The notes: a model not told the origin generated them from the sequence alone. Positions 25,301 through 38,150 are shown, counted from the first letter of the stretch. The stretch is 64,000 nt of DNA from Rapana venosa (GCA_028751875.1 CM054140.1:50948566-51012565); one strand, 5' to 3'. Made by a program: numbers and translations.

Positions 25301-25492
25301 CGATTCTTGTTGCATTGCCAAGTTTCCTTTTCAAGTTTTTTTTATATTATTTTATTATTATTTCTTTTTTAATATACACAATCCACCTCCACCCGTTTTT
25401 TGGGGTTTTTTGTTTGTTTGTTTTTGTTGTTGTTTTTTCCCCGTCTAAATATCACTTAAAAGTGAACAGACGTAAAATTGAAAGTCAACAAC
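22386..25492 (+). mobile_element. LINE-I copy B: reverse transcriptase and RNase H parts
   Basis: Motifs on the + strand in order: a region near 22590-22710 shared with copy F upstream of the polymerase; WMEQSIVIPIHKQGK-type sequence near 22990-23030; a degenerate NQ-GFRK motif at about 23143-23165; FDIKRAFDLVW-like residues near 23255-23285; GIPQGSVI at about 23417-23440; and catalytic YADD at 23509-23520. The RNase H part shows AELVAI-like residues near 24545, VDSK at 24623-24634 and WVPSHTG at about 24748-24768. This domain order belongs to I-group LINEs, in which RNase H removes RNA from the hybrid during reverse transcription. The endonuclease is missing, so the copy is 5'-truncated. Frameshifts occur throughout. 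It is preceded and followed by the ACATAC satellite. Confidence 0.85.
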
Positions 25493-27004
25493 AACCTACA
25501 CATATACACACACATATACAAATACCACTACAATTATACGCACACCGCAATAACACACACACACACAAAAATACACTACCATACCACATACTACACACAT
25601 ACACATACACATTACACCACATATACATATACACATACACACATACAAAATCACATTCACATAAATACACTTAACACATACAAATACACTCACTACACAA
25701 AAACTAACAATATGCACACCACTTACACACACATGCTAATAACATACACATACACAAACACAACATACTCATACCCATCACTTACGCACACAGACACATA
25801 CACACACATACATTTACACATACTTATACACACACATACACATAACAATACACTCACATACACAACACATACAACTCAATACACTTATAACACAATAAAC
25901 ATACACATACACATAACATACCCACTACAGACACACACTACACCATACCACATCACATTAACTTACACACATCATACACATACACACCATACATCGCAAC
26001 ATAAATACACATAATATATACATGCTCATACACAAGACTACACACACATACTCATACAACACATTACACATACACACCATACACATACACATAAACATGC
26101 ACATACACACAAATACACATACACATTCACACATTGATACACATACACAGACACATTCACATACACATACACACAATACACACACATACACATACACAAC
26201 ATTTAAACATACATACACATACACAACACACCATACCCCTACACATACAATACATACACAACACAAAACACATACAAACCATCAAATAATATACGGTAAA
26301 CTTTCACACACCCCCTACACATACACATCAAAAAAAAACATACACATAAACATCACACTTTCAAAGACACATGCATACACATACGTAAACACCATAACAA
26401 AACATACCACATTCACATACTCAATACACAACACATACCACACACATACACACACATACAAATACACTACACAAACAAAAACCCCCATAAAATACACCAC
26501 ATAACTACAATACACACAAAATAACACACAAACACATAAAAACCCGAACACATAGATACACTACACATACACATACACACACATCCCAAAAACTACACAA
26601 AACAACACATATAACATACACATACCGTACCTATAGAAAACCACACACAATAAAACAACTACAAATAAAACACATCCAAACACACATACACATACACATC
26701 CACATACCCAATTTTACACACCCACACCCACATTACACACGTACAAACACCCAAAACACATCCCTTTTAACACACACAATAAAATCCACATCCCATACAA
26801 TGCACATACAAAAACTAACCATACAAAAACACCATTTACAATACACATACAACTTACCATATACATACAACATCACTACACATACACACACAACACCAAT
26901 ACACAACACAAAAACACATACACATACCATTCACTCCCAAACATACATACACATACACATAACACACATACACAAAAATACCACAAAATACAATCAATAC
27001 CCCA
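25493..27004. repeat. (ACATAC)n-type satellite, block 3
   Basis: About 1.5 kb of degenerate ACATAC/CACATA units starting straight after the CAACAACAAC end of copy B. It grades into A-rich sequence near 26600-27000. Confidence 0.95.
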
Positions 27005-30000
27005 ACCTACACTTTGACAGAAACATTGGTATTAAAATTCTATACCAGGGAGAGAAAAAAAACCCAAAAAAAGGGGTCATGTCATTAAAACGTTCTAGGG
27101 GTGTAAAATTTGCTTGGAATGCTCGCAGCATACCCACCAACTTGTTGGGTTTTACACATTTTTTAACTATGATAATTACAAATTCACTTCAACCCCTGAA
27201 TGGATAAAGCAAAAAATGCCAAAATTTAAAACAAATTATTTTTACCCCCACTGTGACTGTGATACAAAATTTAAAGTAAAATCCCCATATAGTCGGGCGG
27301 GTTTAAAGGTATAAAAAACTTGTGTTTTCCCCTTTTATCAACATACAGAAATATATATCAGTAGGGGTGACAGTAAAATTTAACAAAAGAATTTTAAAAT
27401 ATAGTCTCTGTAATTACTCAAGGCCCAAAAAAATGAAAACACGACGGGTTAAAAAAACCCCAAAACTTCACAAAACATAAATGGATTATTTGGCGATTTC
27501 AATTCTCTCCCTTTTTTTTTGGTTTTTGGGGGTGCCTACTATCCCAAAACCCTTTTGGTAGAAAAATATTGGGGTTTCAAAGTTTTATTATTGAAGATGG
27601 GATTAACCAGAATTCCTGATTTTCTATCATAAACCAAGGCTTGTTTTAAACATTAATTTTCCCCAGGTTTAGCTATAAATTGCATTGGAATGTTGAAGAG
27701 ATTGTTTTGGAAGTGACATTGCCCTTTTATTTTGTCTTTGAGGATTTTTAAATATCAGACCTAACAATATTGGGATAAAATTCCTAAATTTCGATATAAT
27801 TGGCTGCTGGATTCTTTTCAATTTTCCCTTTCAGGCTACTATATTAAAAACGATCGAAGGGGGTGTTAATCGTTTTTATTCCCCAATTTTGGGCAAACCC
27901 ATACATCCGGGTTTTTTCTATTCCAAACACAAAAGCAAAAAGAAGGAAAGCATCGGGCAATGTGGGGGACAAAAACCCTTGGGGATGCGTAAACCTAAAA
28001 AAGAACGATTAAAAATTTGGGTTAAAAACAAAGAAAAAAACTTTATTTGTATAAATATCAAAAACTCAATGAAAAAGAATAATTGCTCAGGCAAAAACAA
28101 GTAGGACAGAATTTGTATAAATAAGTATCAAACCCAAGGTTTTACAAAAATTTTGGGAAGAATTAGTGAAAAGAAAAATGGATTTCAGCTTCCAAAAATC
28201 CAATAAAATTTGAAAAAAAAATTTTCCAAGCTTTTGAAAAAGCAGAAGCTTTTTTTTCAATTTTTCAGTAAAGTTCTCATTAAGAATAAAATCAAAATCA
28301 AATTTAGAAAAAGCAAATAAATTAAACAAAGTCACTTATAATGTGATTTTTTAAAATGCCCCCATTCAATATGATAATTTTAGTGAAACTTTAGAATTTA
28401 CCATAACAAGAGGGCTTTTGGTGCTGAGGTATTTTTACAATGTTGGTCATATGCTTTAAAAAGGAAAAGGCTCCTTTTCATTTTTTCCAAAACTTTTGGT
28501 AAAGGCGCTCTTCCTAAAATCTGGAGCAGTCGTTTGATCCCAATCCTGAAAAAGGAAAAAACTGCGGTCATCGTAGATAGCACGGGCCAAATTTCTTTAT
28601 TCCATGGGGGAAAATAAGGGAAAAAATTTTATACAAAAGCGTTTATTTCTTTTTGTAAAAAAATAATGTGACCCAACAAATCGGGCGGGTTTTCGAAAGG
28701 GGAAAAATGTACTTCTGCCACTTATTAAACTGCACATAAAATTTAAAAAAAGAAATTTCCAAACGAAAAAGTTTTTTTGGCCACTTTTTTGATGAAAGAA
28801 ACCCTATAAAAAGGTTTGTCATGAAAATTGCTCAAAATTTAAAATACTTTGGTATTAAATGGCATTTTATATAATATCTGCAAAATTTTTGTCGATAATC
28901 AATTTGCACTAATTAGGTTCTGTACTCATTTTAAAAGCATCGATTGGGTATACCACGGGGACCGGTATTGCACCTATTTTTGTTTTTTTTTTCTTGTACA
29001 TGTCCCCTTTCTCTTTGTCACCTATACTAAGTTTTCAGAAATGCGATAAATTTTTGCTTTTGGGGGTAAATAGTCTTTAAAAAAAAACGAAAAAAGAGTG
29101 ATAATTATTTTTAAAAATATACGGAAAAAATTAGAAAAATTCTGTATTTTTAAATAAAGAAAACGATTAAATTATAGCAAAAAAAGTGTCTGTGCTTTTA
29201 AAATTAACGGTGCAACGCTTTAAAAATTTACCAAAACTGAAATTAAAAGGAAAGGGTTTAAAAATACAAAAAAGATGTCAATTCTTATTTTATTTTAACT
29301 AAAAATTGAATTGGAAGATGCAAATCAACCAAAATGTAAATGAATGGGAAAAACTTAATTTCCTAAAGTAATAAGTTCTCAGGCTGGAGTCAAGACACTA
29401 CGACTCTGAACATCTGGCTCTGTCCTTTGGGACGTTCAAAATTAATATCCAAGAATTTTTTTTTTCTGCCGATTTTCTACTTAAAAAATTACAAATCTAG
29501 ACATAAAGCTAAAAATGCTTTTTGGGGCCGGGCCCGCAAATCACTAACTTATAAAGAAGCTCATTTACTATTCCCTTTTTATCACGAAACTGGCAGTTCA
29601 AAATATGTGGTTCGTAGTATCCTTTTTTCCAAAAACAAAAAGAGGAAATATTTTTAATCAAGACACGATTTTCCCAAACGGGGACGCAATATTCTTTCTG
29701 CAGCCAATTTAAAAATTATACAGAACATTTTTGAAAAAAAAATGACATCGTATACAACAATTAATTTTAACCCATTGTTCCCCAATTAATCCTTGGGGAA
29801 AATATTTCAGCTAAATTTGACTTGACTACCCGGAAATAAAGAAAATGAAGATCAAAATCTTCTCACCGTTGATGTAAAAAATCACTTAAAAATAAATTTT
29901 TTAATCACTTAAAAATGTTTTTAGACGGATCTGTATTTGAAACAGCAAATGGGGGCTGCAAAGTGATTTCCCACTTTAAAAAATTCAAAAATCTTTTATT

Positions 30001-30920
30001 TAGGCAACATTTTTTTATTTTTACTTCTGAATTATTTGCAATTCTTTGGTTTGAATTTTTTTTCTGATACGTATTGTGTTTGCCAAATTTTTTGCGTTGA
30101 CTCAAAGGATTTTATGCATTTAAAATCATGGGGTGGTAAAAAAAGGAATGATATTTTATTTGAGATAAAATTCCTGATAAATTTTATTGCAAGCAGAGGC
30201 ATCAGCATAATTTTGCTGGATCCCCCCTCATTTTGAATTTATTCGAATGAGTGGTTGATTCTTTGGGAAAACAAGGTGCCTCTGAAAACAGTATGAAGTG
30301 TTGATTCAATCTTGCATTTCGCTTATGAAATTTTAAGTTTAAGAAATTCATACATTCAAAAATTATAGAAAAAACATTATCCATTTCCCTTCCCACGGGA
30401 AAATTAAATTCTAATCTTTAAAAGAGATTAAATCATGGAATATAAAATTCAAAAAAATGTAAAATGTTTTTTTTCTATTTTCCCTTTCTTTTCCCCCATT
30501 TGTTGTTTGATTTCCCAAAAACTTTTTGACATGTAAAAAAGGGGAGGTTTAGATATTCAAAAAATATGCCCCTACAAGAAGGTTTTTTATATTAGAATTT
30601 AAAAAGTGAGGGAAAAATTTTAGTAAAAACGAAAAAAAAAAAAAAAAATATAATTATATTAATTTTTTATATTTACATTCATAAATTTTTATATATATAT
30701 ATTTATATATTTTTATATATTTGTTATTGGGTCTTTTGGGGATAAAAAGGGAGAGGGGGAGGGGAGAAAGGGGAGAGAAGGAAGAGAAAAGAGAGAGAGA
30801 GAAAGAGAGGAGAGGAGAGGGGGAAAAAGGAGGGGGGGGGGGGGGGGTTTTTTTTTTTGGGAAATGCGGGTGTGTCCTAAAACACCATGTAGTGAAAAGA
30901 CATTAAAAAAAACAAAACAA
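27005..30920 (+). mobile_element. LINE-I copy C: endonuclease, reverse transcriptase, RNase H (longest copy)
   Basis: Endonuclease signs: WNARSIPTNLL at about 27117-27150, GDFNSL at about 27492-27510 and a QCGGQKPLGMR-type segment near 27958-27990 that resembles the conserved PWW-D-C region of APE endonucleases in other frames. Polymerase signs: a PKIWSSRLIPILKK-like stretch near 28512-28560, the QSGFRK region near 28675-28700 and GIPRGPVL at about 28944-28970. RNase H signs: DGS at 29924-29932, SELFAI at 30026-30043 and CVDSK at 30093-30107, giving the D-E-D set of catalytic residues, plus an SH-like end near 30220. A T/A-rich and GA-rich stretch lies at 30600-30850. AGTGAAAAGACATTAAAA at about 30891-30908 matches the family terminus. 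Inflated homopolymers break the frame repeatedly. Confidence 0.8.
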
Positions 30921-31015
30921 AAAACACACATACACATCACAAACATAGACAACACAAGCACCAAAAATAAACACGCATCAATACAACACAAGACACACAT
31001 ACACATTTCATACAT
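30921..31015. repeat. Short ACATAC-like satellite remnant
   Basis: About 95 bases of CACATACACATCAC-type sequence separate LINE-I copies C and D. The CCAAAAATAAACACGCATC insertion shows that it is degenerate. Confidence 0.7.
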
Positions 31016-33620
31016 TATTTAAACAGTCTACATTGTACCCCGTTAATAAAAAGGAAAGCCTGAACCGATGAAATCAGTTTAAACCCATTGCTCTTAACCA
31101 TAATGCAAACCATGGAAAGAATTATTTTAAACGGCTATTCCTTTGTGAAAAAACATAAATCATTCCTTGAATCAAGCTGGATTCGGAAAAGGCGATCGGA
31201 TTGAAAATCTGTAAAAATCCAACACAAGCAAAAAAACAGTTTGCCCGACGTAAAATTTCTTGCAACTTTTTTTTACGTAAAAAAAGATAGAGAATTTGGG
31301 GACAGTCGACTTTACATAAATTAAAACTGTTGGGAATTTTTGGGGGTTTATTTTAATTTCAAAAATTTTTTTTCAATAGATCTATTCAGGCCAGAAAAGG
31401 GGGTTTTTGATTCAAATAAAAACTTTGGATATGGGGTTTTCCACAAGTTTTTTGAATTGCTCCTATATTTTTTAATATATAATGTGATTTTCCCAAAAAT
31501 GTTGTCAAAAAAATTCGTTTTAGTTCAGTATGCGGAGACTTTGCGTGGATGAAGGGTGATTAAAAAAGAAAGACTCCCTTTGAACTGTTAATATTAAGAA
31601 ACTTTATCATCTGAACTAATAAAATCACTCTTTATACAAAAATGGGGTTAGCTTTTCGCGGAAAAAAACCCAATATGATTTTTTATTCAGGTTATGACCT
31701 GGGGAAACTTCCTTTTTTTTCTATAGATGACGTGAAAAATTATAACCCAAATGTTAAATTTTTGGGGGTTTTTGACTCCTAAAAAATTTTCTTTGGATAA
31801 TCTATCAGCAAAAATGAATAAAGCAAGAAAAATTTTTAAATTTTCTAAAAAATTTTGGTTTAAAAAACCTTGGGGGGAAGTAAAAAAATCCTTATATCTT
31901 TTGCTACTTCTTTAGTGCGTCAAATTTTAAAAAAGGACAAAGGTGTTTTTCAGGGCCCCACGTTTATTTTTAAAAATTTTCCCAAAGAAATTAGATAGTA
32001 AAAGCCCCAAAAATTTATCTTTTGGGGTTTTTCCTTTTCAGCATCAAATTTTAGGTTTCTTACAAGGAAACGGTGTGAAACCTTTTTGACGAAACATAGA
32101 GAATTCTGTGCTGCAAAGTTTATTTTGAATGTTATTCAAACAAAAATTTTTCCCAAAAAAAGGGAATTTTGCTTAAGGTGGGAAACCATCCATTTTTGTT
32201 TAAACGAGCTAGGTAAAAATTGAATCGAAACCCATCTAAAGCGTACACCTGGTTATCTTAAAAAGATTTTAAAAATTTGGGATGAAAACTTTTCCTTGCT
32301 TTTTAGCCCCGTCTTTTTCAGCAAAACCCCCCGAAGGGAAATAAAATAAGCCCAATATTTGAAAGTGTCAAAAAAAACAATAAAAAAGCGTTTAAACCAA
32401 AAATACTTGAAAGTTTTTATTTGGTTTGCATTTGACCCTCGCTTTTCAAAAAAATTAAAAATTTTAAAACACAGAGGGTTTCAAAAATTTGATAACAAAA
32501 CAGGTGGGGTGAAACCCTTTTCGTTATACCCCCCATAAAAATTAAAAAAATTATCTTTTAAAAAAAAAGTGGCTTTTCCCTTTTTTCCCTGCAGAGCTCT
32601 TTGCAAAAAAAGGGATGGTCTAAAAACATTTTGGTCCATTCCCTTCACAAAGTTTTAGAATATTGTTTTTGTTTTTTTTTTTTCAAAAATCGTATTTTTG
32701 GCTTTAAATTTTTCCTTAAATCAAAAAATTGAGTAAAATGATCATTTGAAATCAAACTTTCCCTGTTCATTTACTGGGGTTAAAAGGGCATAAAGTGTTA
32801 CTTTTTGCGGGGTTTTCCTTCCCACTGTGGGATTAGGGCTAACGAATGGGTCGAAGAGCTGGCAAACGGGGAAAGGCACGCAATGGGGGGAAGGGATCAC
32901 TTATAGTCACTATTTTTTTTTAAGACGCGAGGGGGTTTATGCATTTTAAAAAAGCTTACTTCCTAAAAATTTGGGGGCCATTAAAAAATGGCAAAATTTC
33001 AAAATTTTTACTAAAACTCAAAATTCCCTAAATATAAACAAAATGTAAAAAAACCCAAATTTTTTCCCTTTTCCCAAAGCCACCTATTCTGTTTCCCCCA
33101 GAAAAAAATTCAACTTGGCTTTAGTTTCCCCTTTTTTAAATGCTCTTCGCCCCAAAAACTGCAAGAACTTAATTGTTTGTGTGGAAAAAAAATTAGGGGC
33201 CGGGGTTTTTACTTACTGGTTGCCCTAAATTAAAGAAATTTTTTCTATGACATTAAAAAACCCCCCCCTTTTAGAAAAACCGAAACGCAAAAAGCCCCTT
33301 TAAACAAGGGATTTTCCCTTTTTTTGAAAAAATTTTTGAATGTTTGCTACACACCCGGGTTCGGTATCTTCCTGTGATTGATCATCTTTTTTTAAACGTT
33401 TAAATTATTTAAATAAAATGTTTTTTAAAAAAACCTCTTTTTAAACCCCCCTTTGTTTTTTTACCCCAAACTTTGTGCAAATACTACGTTCCCAAAGTCC
33501 AAACTTTTTTCTTTGTTATAGGACCTATTTTAGTTTTCCCGAGTTGTTCTTGTTTATTTGTTATCCATGACTGGTTGGATTTGAAAAATTTTCTTGAATT
33601 TTTTTTTTCCCCTAAAGGTT
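31016..33620 (+). mobile_element. LINE-I copy D: reverse transcriptase and RNase H, 5'-truncated
   Basis: The copy begins inside the polymerase domain. SLNQAGFGKGDRIENL is intact at about 31165-31212, with an F-DLFRPEKGVF-like stretch and a GYGVFHKFF stretch near 31430-31455. QYAETL at about 31529-31546 stands where QYADD is expected, and a KFLGVFDS-type segment lies near 31755-31785. RNase H signs near 32780-32880 include KGHK followed by PTVGLGLTNGSKSWQTG in a shifted frame, corresponding to the VPSHCGI-NE-AD-LAK end of the domain. The 3' boundary is not clear; homology fades into A/T-rich sequence before the G-run block. The endonuclease is absent. Confidence 0.7.
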
Positions 33621-33960
33621 TTTTTTTTTTTTTTGGCGGGGGGGGGGGGGTGGGGGGGGGGAAGTTGGGGGGGGGGGCCCAAAGGGGGGGGGGGGGTTGG
33701 GGGGGGGGTTTTTGGGGGAAGGGGGGGGGGGGGTTTTTAAGGGAAAAAAACCAAACCCAACCCCAAAACAAACCCAAAAAAAAACAAACCCCCCCCCCAC
33801 ACCCCCACAAAAAACCACACACAACACAACCCCCCAAAAAACGCCCCCAAAGGAAAAAAACCCCCCCCCATTAAAAAAAAAAAGCCCCCCCCCTGTTCCC
33901 CCCACCGGCCCCCCAAAAAAAAAGCCCCCGCCGCGCGGCCGCCCCATTCACTCAAAACCC
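33621..33960. repeat. G-run block followed by C-run block
   Basis: Runs of G of up to about 13 dominate 33635-33735, and runs of C and CA dominate 33750-33960. The two halves are roughly complementary in composition, as in a foldback or strand-switched low-complexity consensus. I suspect assembly noise. Confidence 0.6.
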
Positions 33961-36089
33961 CCCCACTACGGAAAAAACAACAAAACTTTTATTTCCCCTG
34001 AATATTTTTTTTTCAAAGTACACTCCGCACGCAAGCACCACCAAAAACAACCACAAAAAAACACCCCTAAACACACACACACAACAAAAACACAACACAC
34101 ACACAAAAACACACACACACCAAAAACACCCCCACAATTTCCCCCTCAATTTAACCAAAACCCCATTCATTTAAAAAAACACACACTTTACACAACACTT
34201 ACAAAAACAAGCCCCACCACAAAACCACGAAAAACGCAAAAAAGCACCCCACAAACACAAAAAGCACACACTCGTTCCCTGCACACAATACATAAAACGG
34301 GGCGTATAAAAACCCCTTTTTTCATGACAAAAATCCCCAAAATGCACGCACAGCACACAACAACCCCAACAACAAAACCCACAAAAAACCCACACAAAAC
34401 AACAACACACACCCCCACAACCCCACCCACCAAAACAAAAACACACAAAAACCCAAAACCCCACACAAAAAAACGTCTGATATTAAAAATTTTTTTTTTG
34501 GGAAGGGCGGTTTAAAAAAAAGAAACCCAAACAAAAACACTAAAAAATTATTTCATTAAAAACAATAAACCACACATCCCCACACAAACACATACAAAAA
34601 CACATATGTAACACACCCTAAAACCCACATACCCAAAAAACAAAAAAATTAAAAAATACACAAAACCCCACATAACCCGCCCATAACAAACATTTCTATA
34701 CCATACAATAAAAATAAATTAAACACAAAATTTCCAACCCCACATACACAAAAACAAACCACACATAAAACATTTTTCCATACACCACATAAACATACAC
34801 ATACAAAATAAAACCCATAGAAATACAATAACTTTCCCACACACTACAATAAAAAATACAACCCCATACACATAAAAAATACAAAAATACATATATATAT
34901 ACAAAATTACACATACAAACACATAACCATTTCACATACACATACACATACACACACATACACAAACACACATACACACACATACCCATAACAAAACATA
35001 CATACACATAAATACAAATACATATATGCATACACATACACATACACATACACAAAAGACATACACACACATACACATACAAAACAAAATACACTACACA
35101 TACACACACAACCCCACATAAAACAACACATAGACATACACCAACATACACATACACACACAAACACATACACATCACACACATACACATACACATAACA
35201 CAATCACATACAATACACACATATACACACAATACACACACATACACATACACAATACACCATACCACATACACACAAACGCATACACAAAAATTTGTGT
35301 GTACAAATACACATACACACTACACATACCAAACATTAACATACACATACACATACACATACATACACAACACATACACAACACATACATTTAAAATACA
35401 CATACACGTACACATACACACACATACATTTCCACACACATACACATACACATACCCCACACAACAAATACCATACACACCAACATACACAACACATACG
35501 CACACATACACATAAAACACACATACACATACACACATTTACACATAACCATAAAACATACACACAAATACACAACACACCACACAACACATACACATAC
35601 ACACACAACACAACACATAACACATATACACACACATAAACAAATACACATACCCTTAACCAACACATACACACACACACAATACACATACACATACACA
35701 TACACACACAAACATAACATACACAAAACACACATACACATCCCCATCCACAATACACACATCCCCATACACATACCACACATACACATACCTATACACA
35801 CATATACACATCCACATCCACATACTCATGCACAAACACATACACAACACAAATTTAAAACATTTACACATACATATACACACATATAAAATAACACACA
35901 CACACATACACCAACACATAACCAAAATACCATACACACAAAAGCATACAACATTTACACTACACAGTAGTGTAACATAAATACAAAAACACATACCAAA
36001 ATTTAAAATGCCATATCATAAAATACATACACATACCACACATACACTCAAAAATTTAAATACACAAACCGTAAAAAAAACACAAAACA
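33961..36089. repeat. (ACATAC)n-type satellite, block 4, running into the gap
   Basis: 33961-34550 is CA-rich and homopolymer-inflated; 34750-36060 is clean ACATAC satellite. It shares words with block 1, such as CACGTACACATACACACACA followed by TTTCCACACACATACAC near 35405-35445 (compare 17274-17310), and CACATCCACATCCACATACT near 35807. A 9-base inverted repeat with a 3-base loop (TTACACTAC-ACA-GTAGTGTAA) is at 35955-35975. The block stops at the N gap. Confidence 0.9.
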
Positions 36090-36589
36090 NNNNNNNNNNN
36101 NNNNNNNNNNNNNNNNNNNNNNNNNNNNNNNNNNNNNNNNNNNNNNNNNNNNNNNNNNNNNNNNNNNNNNNNNNNNNNNNNNNNNNNNNNNNNNNNNNNN
36201 NNNNNNNNNNNNNNNNNNNNNNNNNNNNNNNNNNNNNNNNNNNNNNNNNNNNNNNNNNNNNNNNNNNNNNNNNNNNNNNNNNNNNNNNNNNNNNNNNNNN
36301 NNNNNNNNNNNNNNNNNNNNNNNNNNNNNNNNNNNNNNNNNNNNNNNNNNNNNNNNNNNNNNNNNNNNNNNNNNNNNNNNNNNNNNNNNNNNNNNNNNNN
36401 NNNNNNNNNNNNNNNNNNNNNNNNNNNNNNNNNNNNNNNNNNNNNNNNNNNNNNNNNNNNNNNNNNNNNNNNNNNNNNNNNNNNNNNNNNNNNNNNNNNN
36501 NNNNNNNNNNNNNNNNNNNNNNNNNNNNNNNNNNNNNNNNNNNNNNNNNNNNNNNNNNNNNNNNNNNNNNNNNNNNNNNNNNNNNNNNN
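36090..36589. other. Assembly gap, 500 N
   Basis: Exactly 500 N, a standard scaffold-gap size, so the true length is unknown. Satellite lies on the left and a LINE-I 3' end on the right. Confidence 0.99.
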
Positions 36590-36890
36590 TATTTTTATGA
36601 GTATGTTTTTTCTTTATATGTTATGTGGTAATTTGTATTTCAATGTTTTCCTTTTTTCGATTTCCCTTTTTTTCTGGTTTAAATTTTAAAGGAAATGAGC
36701 AACAATGTAGTATTTGTATAAACATTAAGAAATTTGTTTTGGATAGATGGGTTATGAAAAAAAAGCAAATGCATTGCTTTTTCAAAGTACCCTCGGAAAT
36801 AAAATTTTGATTGGGCCCTCTGGAAATAAAAAATTTTTCTTTCTTGATTGACATCTAATTTGCTGACAGTGACAGACGTTAAAATTTAAA
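36590..36890 (+). mobile_element. LINE-I copy E: 3' end only
   Basis: About 300 bases after the gap end with GACATCTAATTTGCTGACAG, TGACAGACGTTAAAATTTAA and AACAAC, the family terminus also seen at 25441-25492 and 41015-41055. A CA array starts directly after it. The 5' part is probably hidden in the gap. Confidence 0.6.
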
Positions 36891-36916
36891 ACAACACCCA
36901 CATCACACACACACAC

Positions 36917-36947
<31 letters not shown>

Positions 36948-36995
36948 CACCCCAAACACACACACACACAACCCCACACACACACACACCACAGA
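36891..36995. repeat. (CA)n array after LINE-I copy E
   Basis: ACACACAC with CCC interruptions, directly downstream of the copy E terminus. It is CA rather than ACATAC, so the tail array varies between copies. Confidence 0.95.
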
Positions 36996-37900
36996 AGGTT
37001 TGTTTTGTTGGGAAAAAATAGACACCAAAATTATTTTTTATCCCCTAGCATATTTTGTAATTGGGGCATGGTCATGATGGGAGCTTGATGGCCCAAACCC
37101 TAAATCAGAGACCCAAACCCCCGGGGCTTAACTAAACCGAACAAAACCAAAACCGTACATGACATCCCTCACAATCCATTAAGTATAAAAATGTCGGCGG
37201 GTTTTGCCATCCCTTTTTTTTTTTTTAAAAAGGCATTTTAGTTCCTCATGTACGATTTATCTCTTTTAAAAAAAAAAAAAAAAATGCAGATTATAGAAAG
37301 AAAAAGGGGAAAAAGGGAGAGGGGGGGAGAGAGGAGAGGAGGGGGGAAAGAGGGGAAGAGAGGAGAGGGAAAGAAAAGGAGAAAGAAGGAAGAAAAAAAG
37401 AAGAGGAAGCCGAAGGAGAGAACGAGGAGAGCGCACCCTATACGAAAAAATAAGTAAAAACGTAGTTCCCCAAAGTGTTTTTTGGTAAGGGAGAATTAAA
37501 AAGTTTGAGTAGAGCCCCCCCCCCCTTTTTCCCCCTTTCTCTTTCTCTTTTTCTCCTTCTCTTTCCCTTTTCTTCTCTTTTTCTTTTCTCTCTCTTATGT
37601 TTCATATTTTTCTAAGGGATAAAAATACTTTGTTTGAAATCGGCAATTTTTGTGAGGAATTTTTTTATCCTGTACCTTTAATCAAGAAATTTTGAGATTT
37701 TATTTAAAAACGTTGAATGAAAAAAAAAAAAAAAAACATTTTTTGCTATTAAAGGGTTTTTTTTTAAAAAAAAAAAAATCCCAAAAAAAAAAGTTTAATT
37801 TTTAAAAAATTACCCTTTTACAAAGGGGGGGGAGTTTTTGGGCTTGAAAAACGAGTGTGTATTTTGTTTCCATTTGGGTTAAATTTTTTTTAAAGTATTT
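36996..37900. repeat. Homopolymer-, GA- and CT-rich sequence
   Basis: Includes an A16-type run at 37268-37283, a GA/GGA-rich block at 37290-37430, a CT/TTTC block at 37518-37595 and long A and T runs at 37715-37800. No gene seen. Confidence 0.7.
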
Positions 37901-37929
37901 TTGTTCTGACTGCAGTATAATCATTTGTT

Positions 37930-38075
37930 TTCCTATCCAGGGGGGCTTTTGTTTTCGAATTTTTCCAAACGTCTCGTTTTCCCCGGGTTCTTTTACATGC
38001 GCTAAACCGGTTTACACCAAAACCCGGGTTTTATCGTCTCATCCCAAAAAAAATGTTCGGGAATGTTTGGTGGAC
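37930..38075 (-). mobile_element. SINE-B fragment, degraded
   Basis: GTTCTTTTACATGCGCTAAA at 37987-38006 and TATCGTCTCATCC at about 38031-38044 are the reverse complement of the SINE-B body seen at 63790-63870 (GGATGAGA, then TTTAGCGCACGTAAAAGAAC). The copy is short and homopolymer-damaged. Confidence 0.55.
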
Positions 38076-38150
38076 CCCTGCTTGCGGGGGAAAAGCAGTG
38101 CCAAAAAGCATTTAATTTTTAAAAAAATGTAGTAAAAAACAAACACAGAA
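38076..38150. other. Spacer between the SINE-B fragment and LINE-I copy F
   Basis: A-rich sequence; nothing recognised. Confidence 0.4.

Noticed and set aside
29924..30240. A stand-alone RNase H gene
   Set aside because: It sits downstream of RT motifs in a repeated element and is shared with copies B, D and F.
16855..36089. Regularly repeated short units resembling a CRISPR array
   Set aside because: Units are contiguous hexamers without unique spacers, no Cas-like genes are present and the context is eukaryotic.
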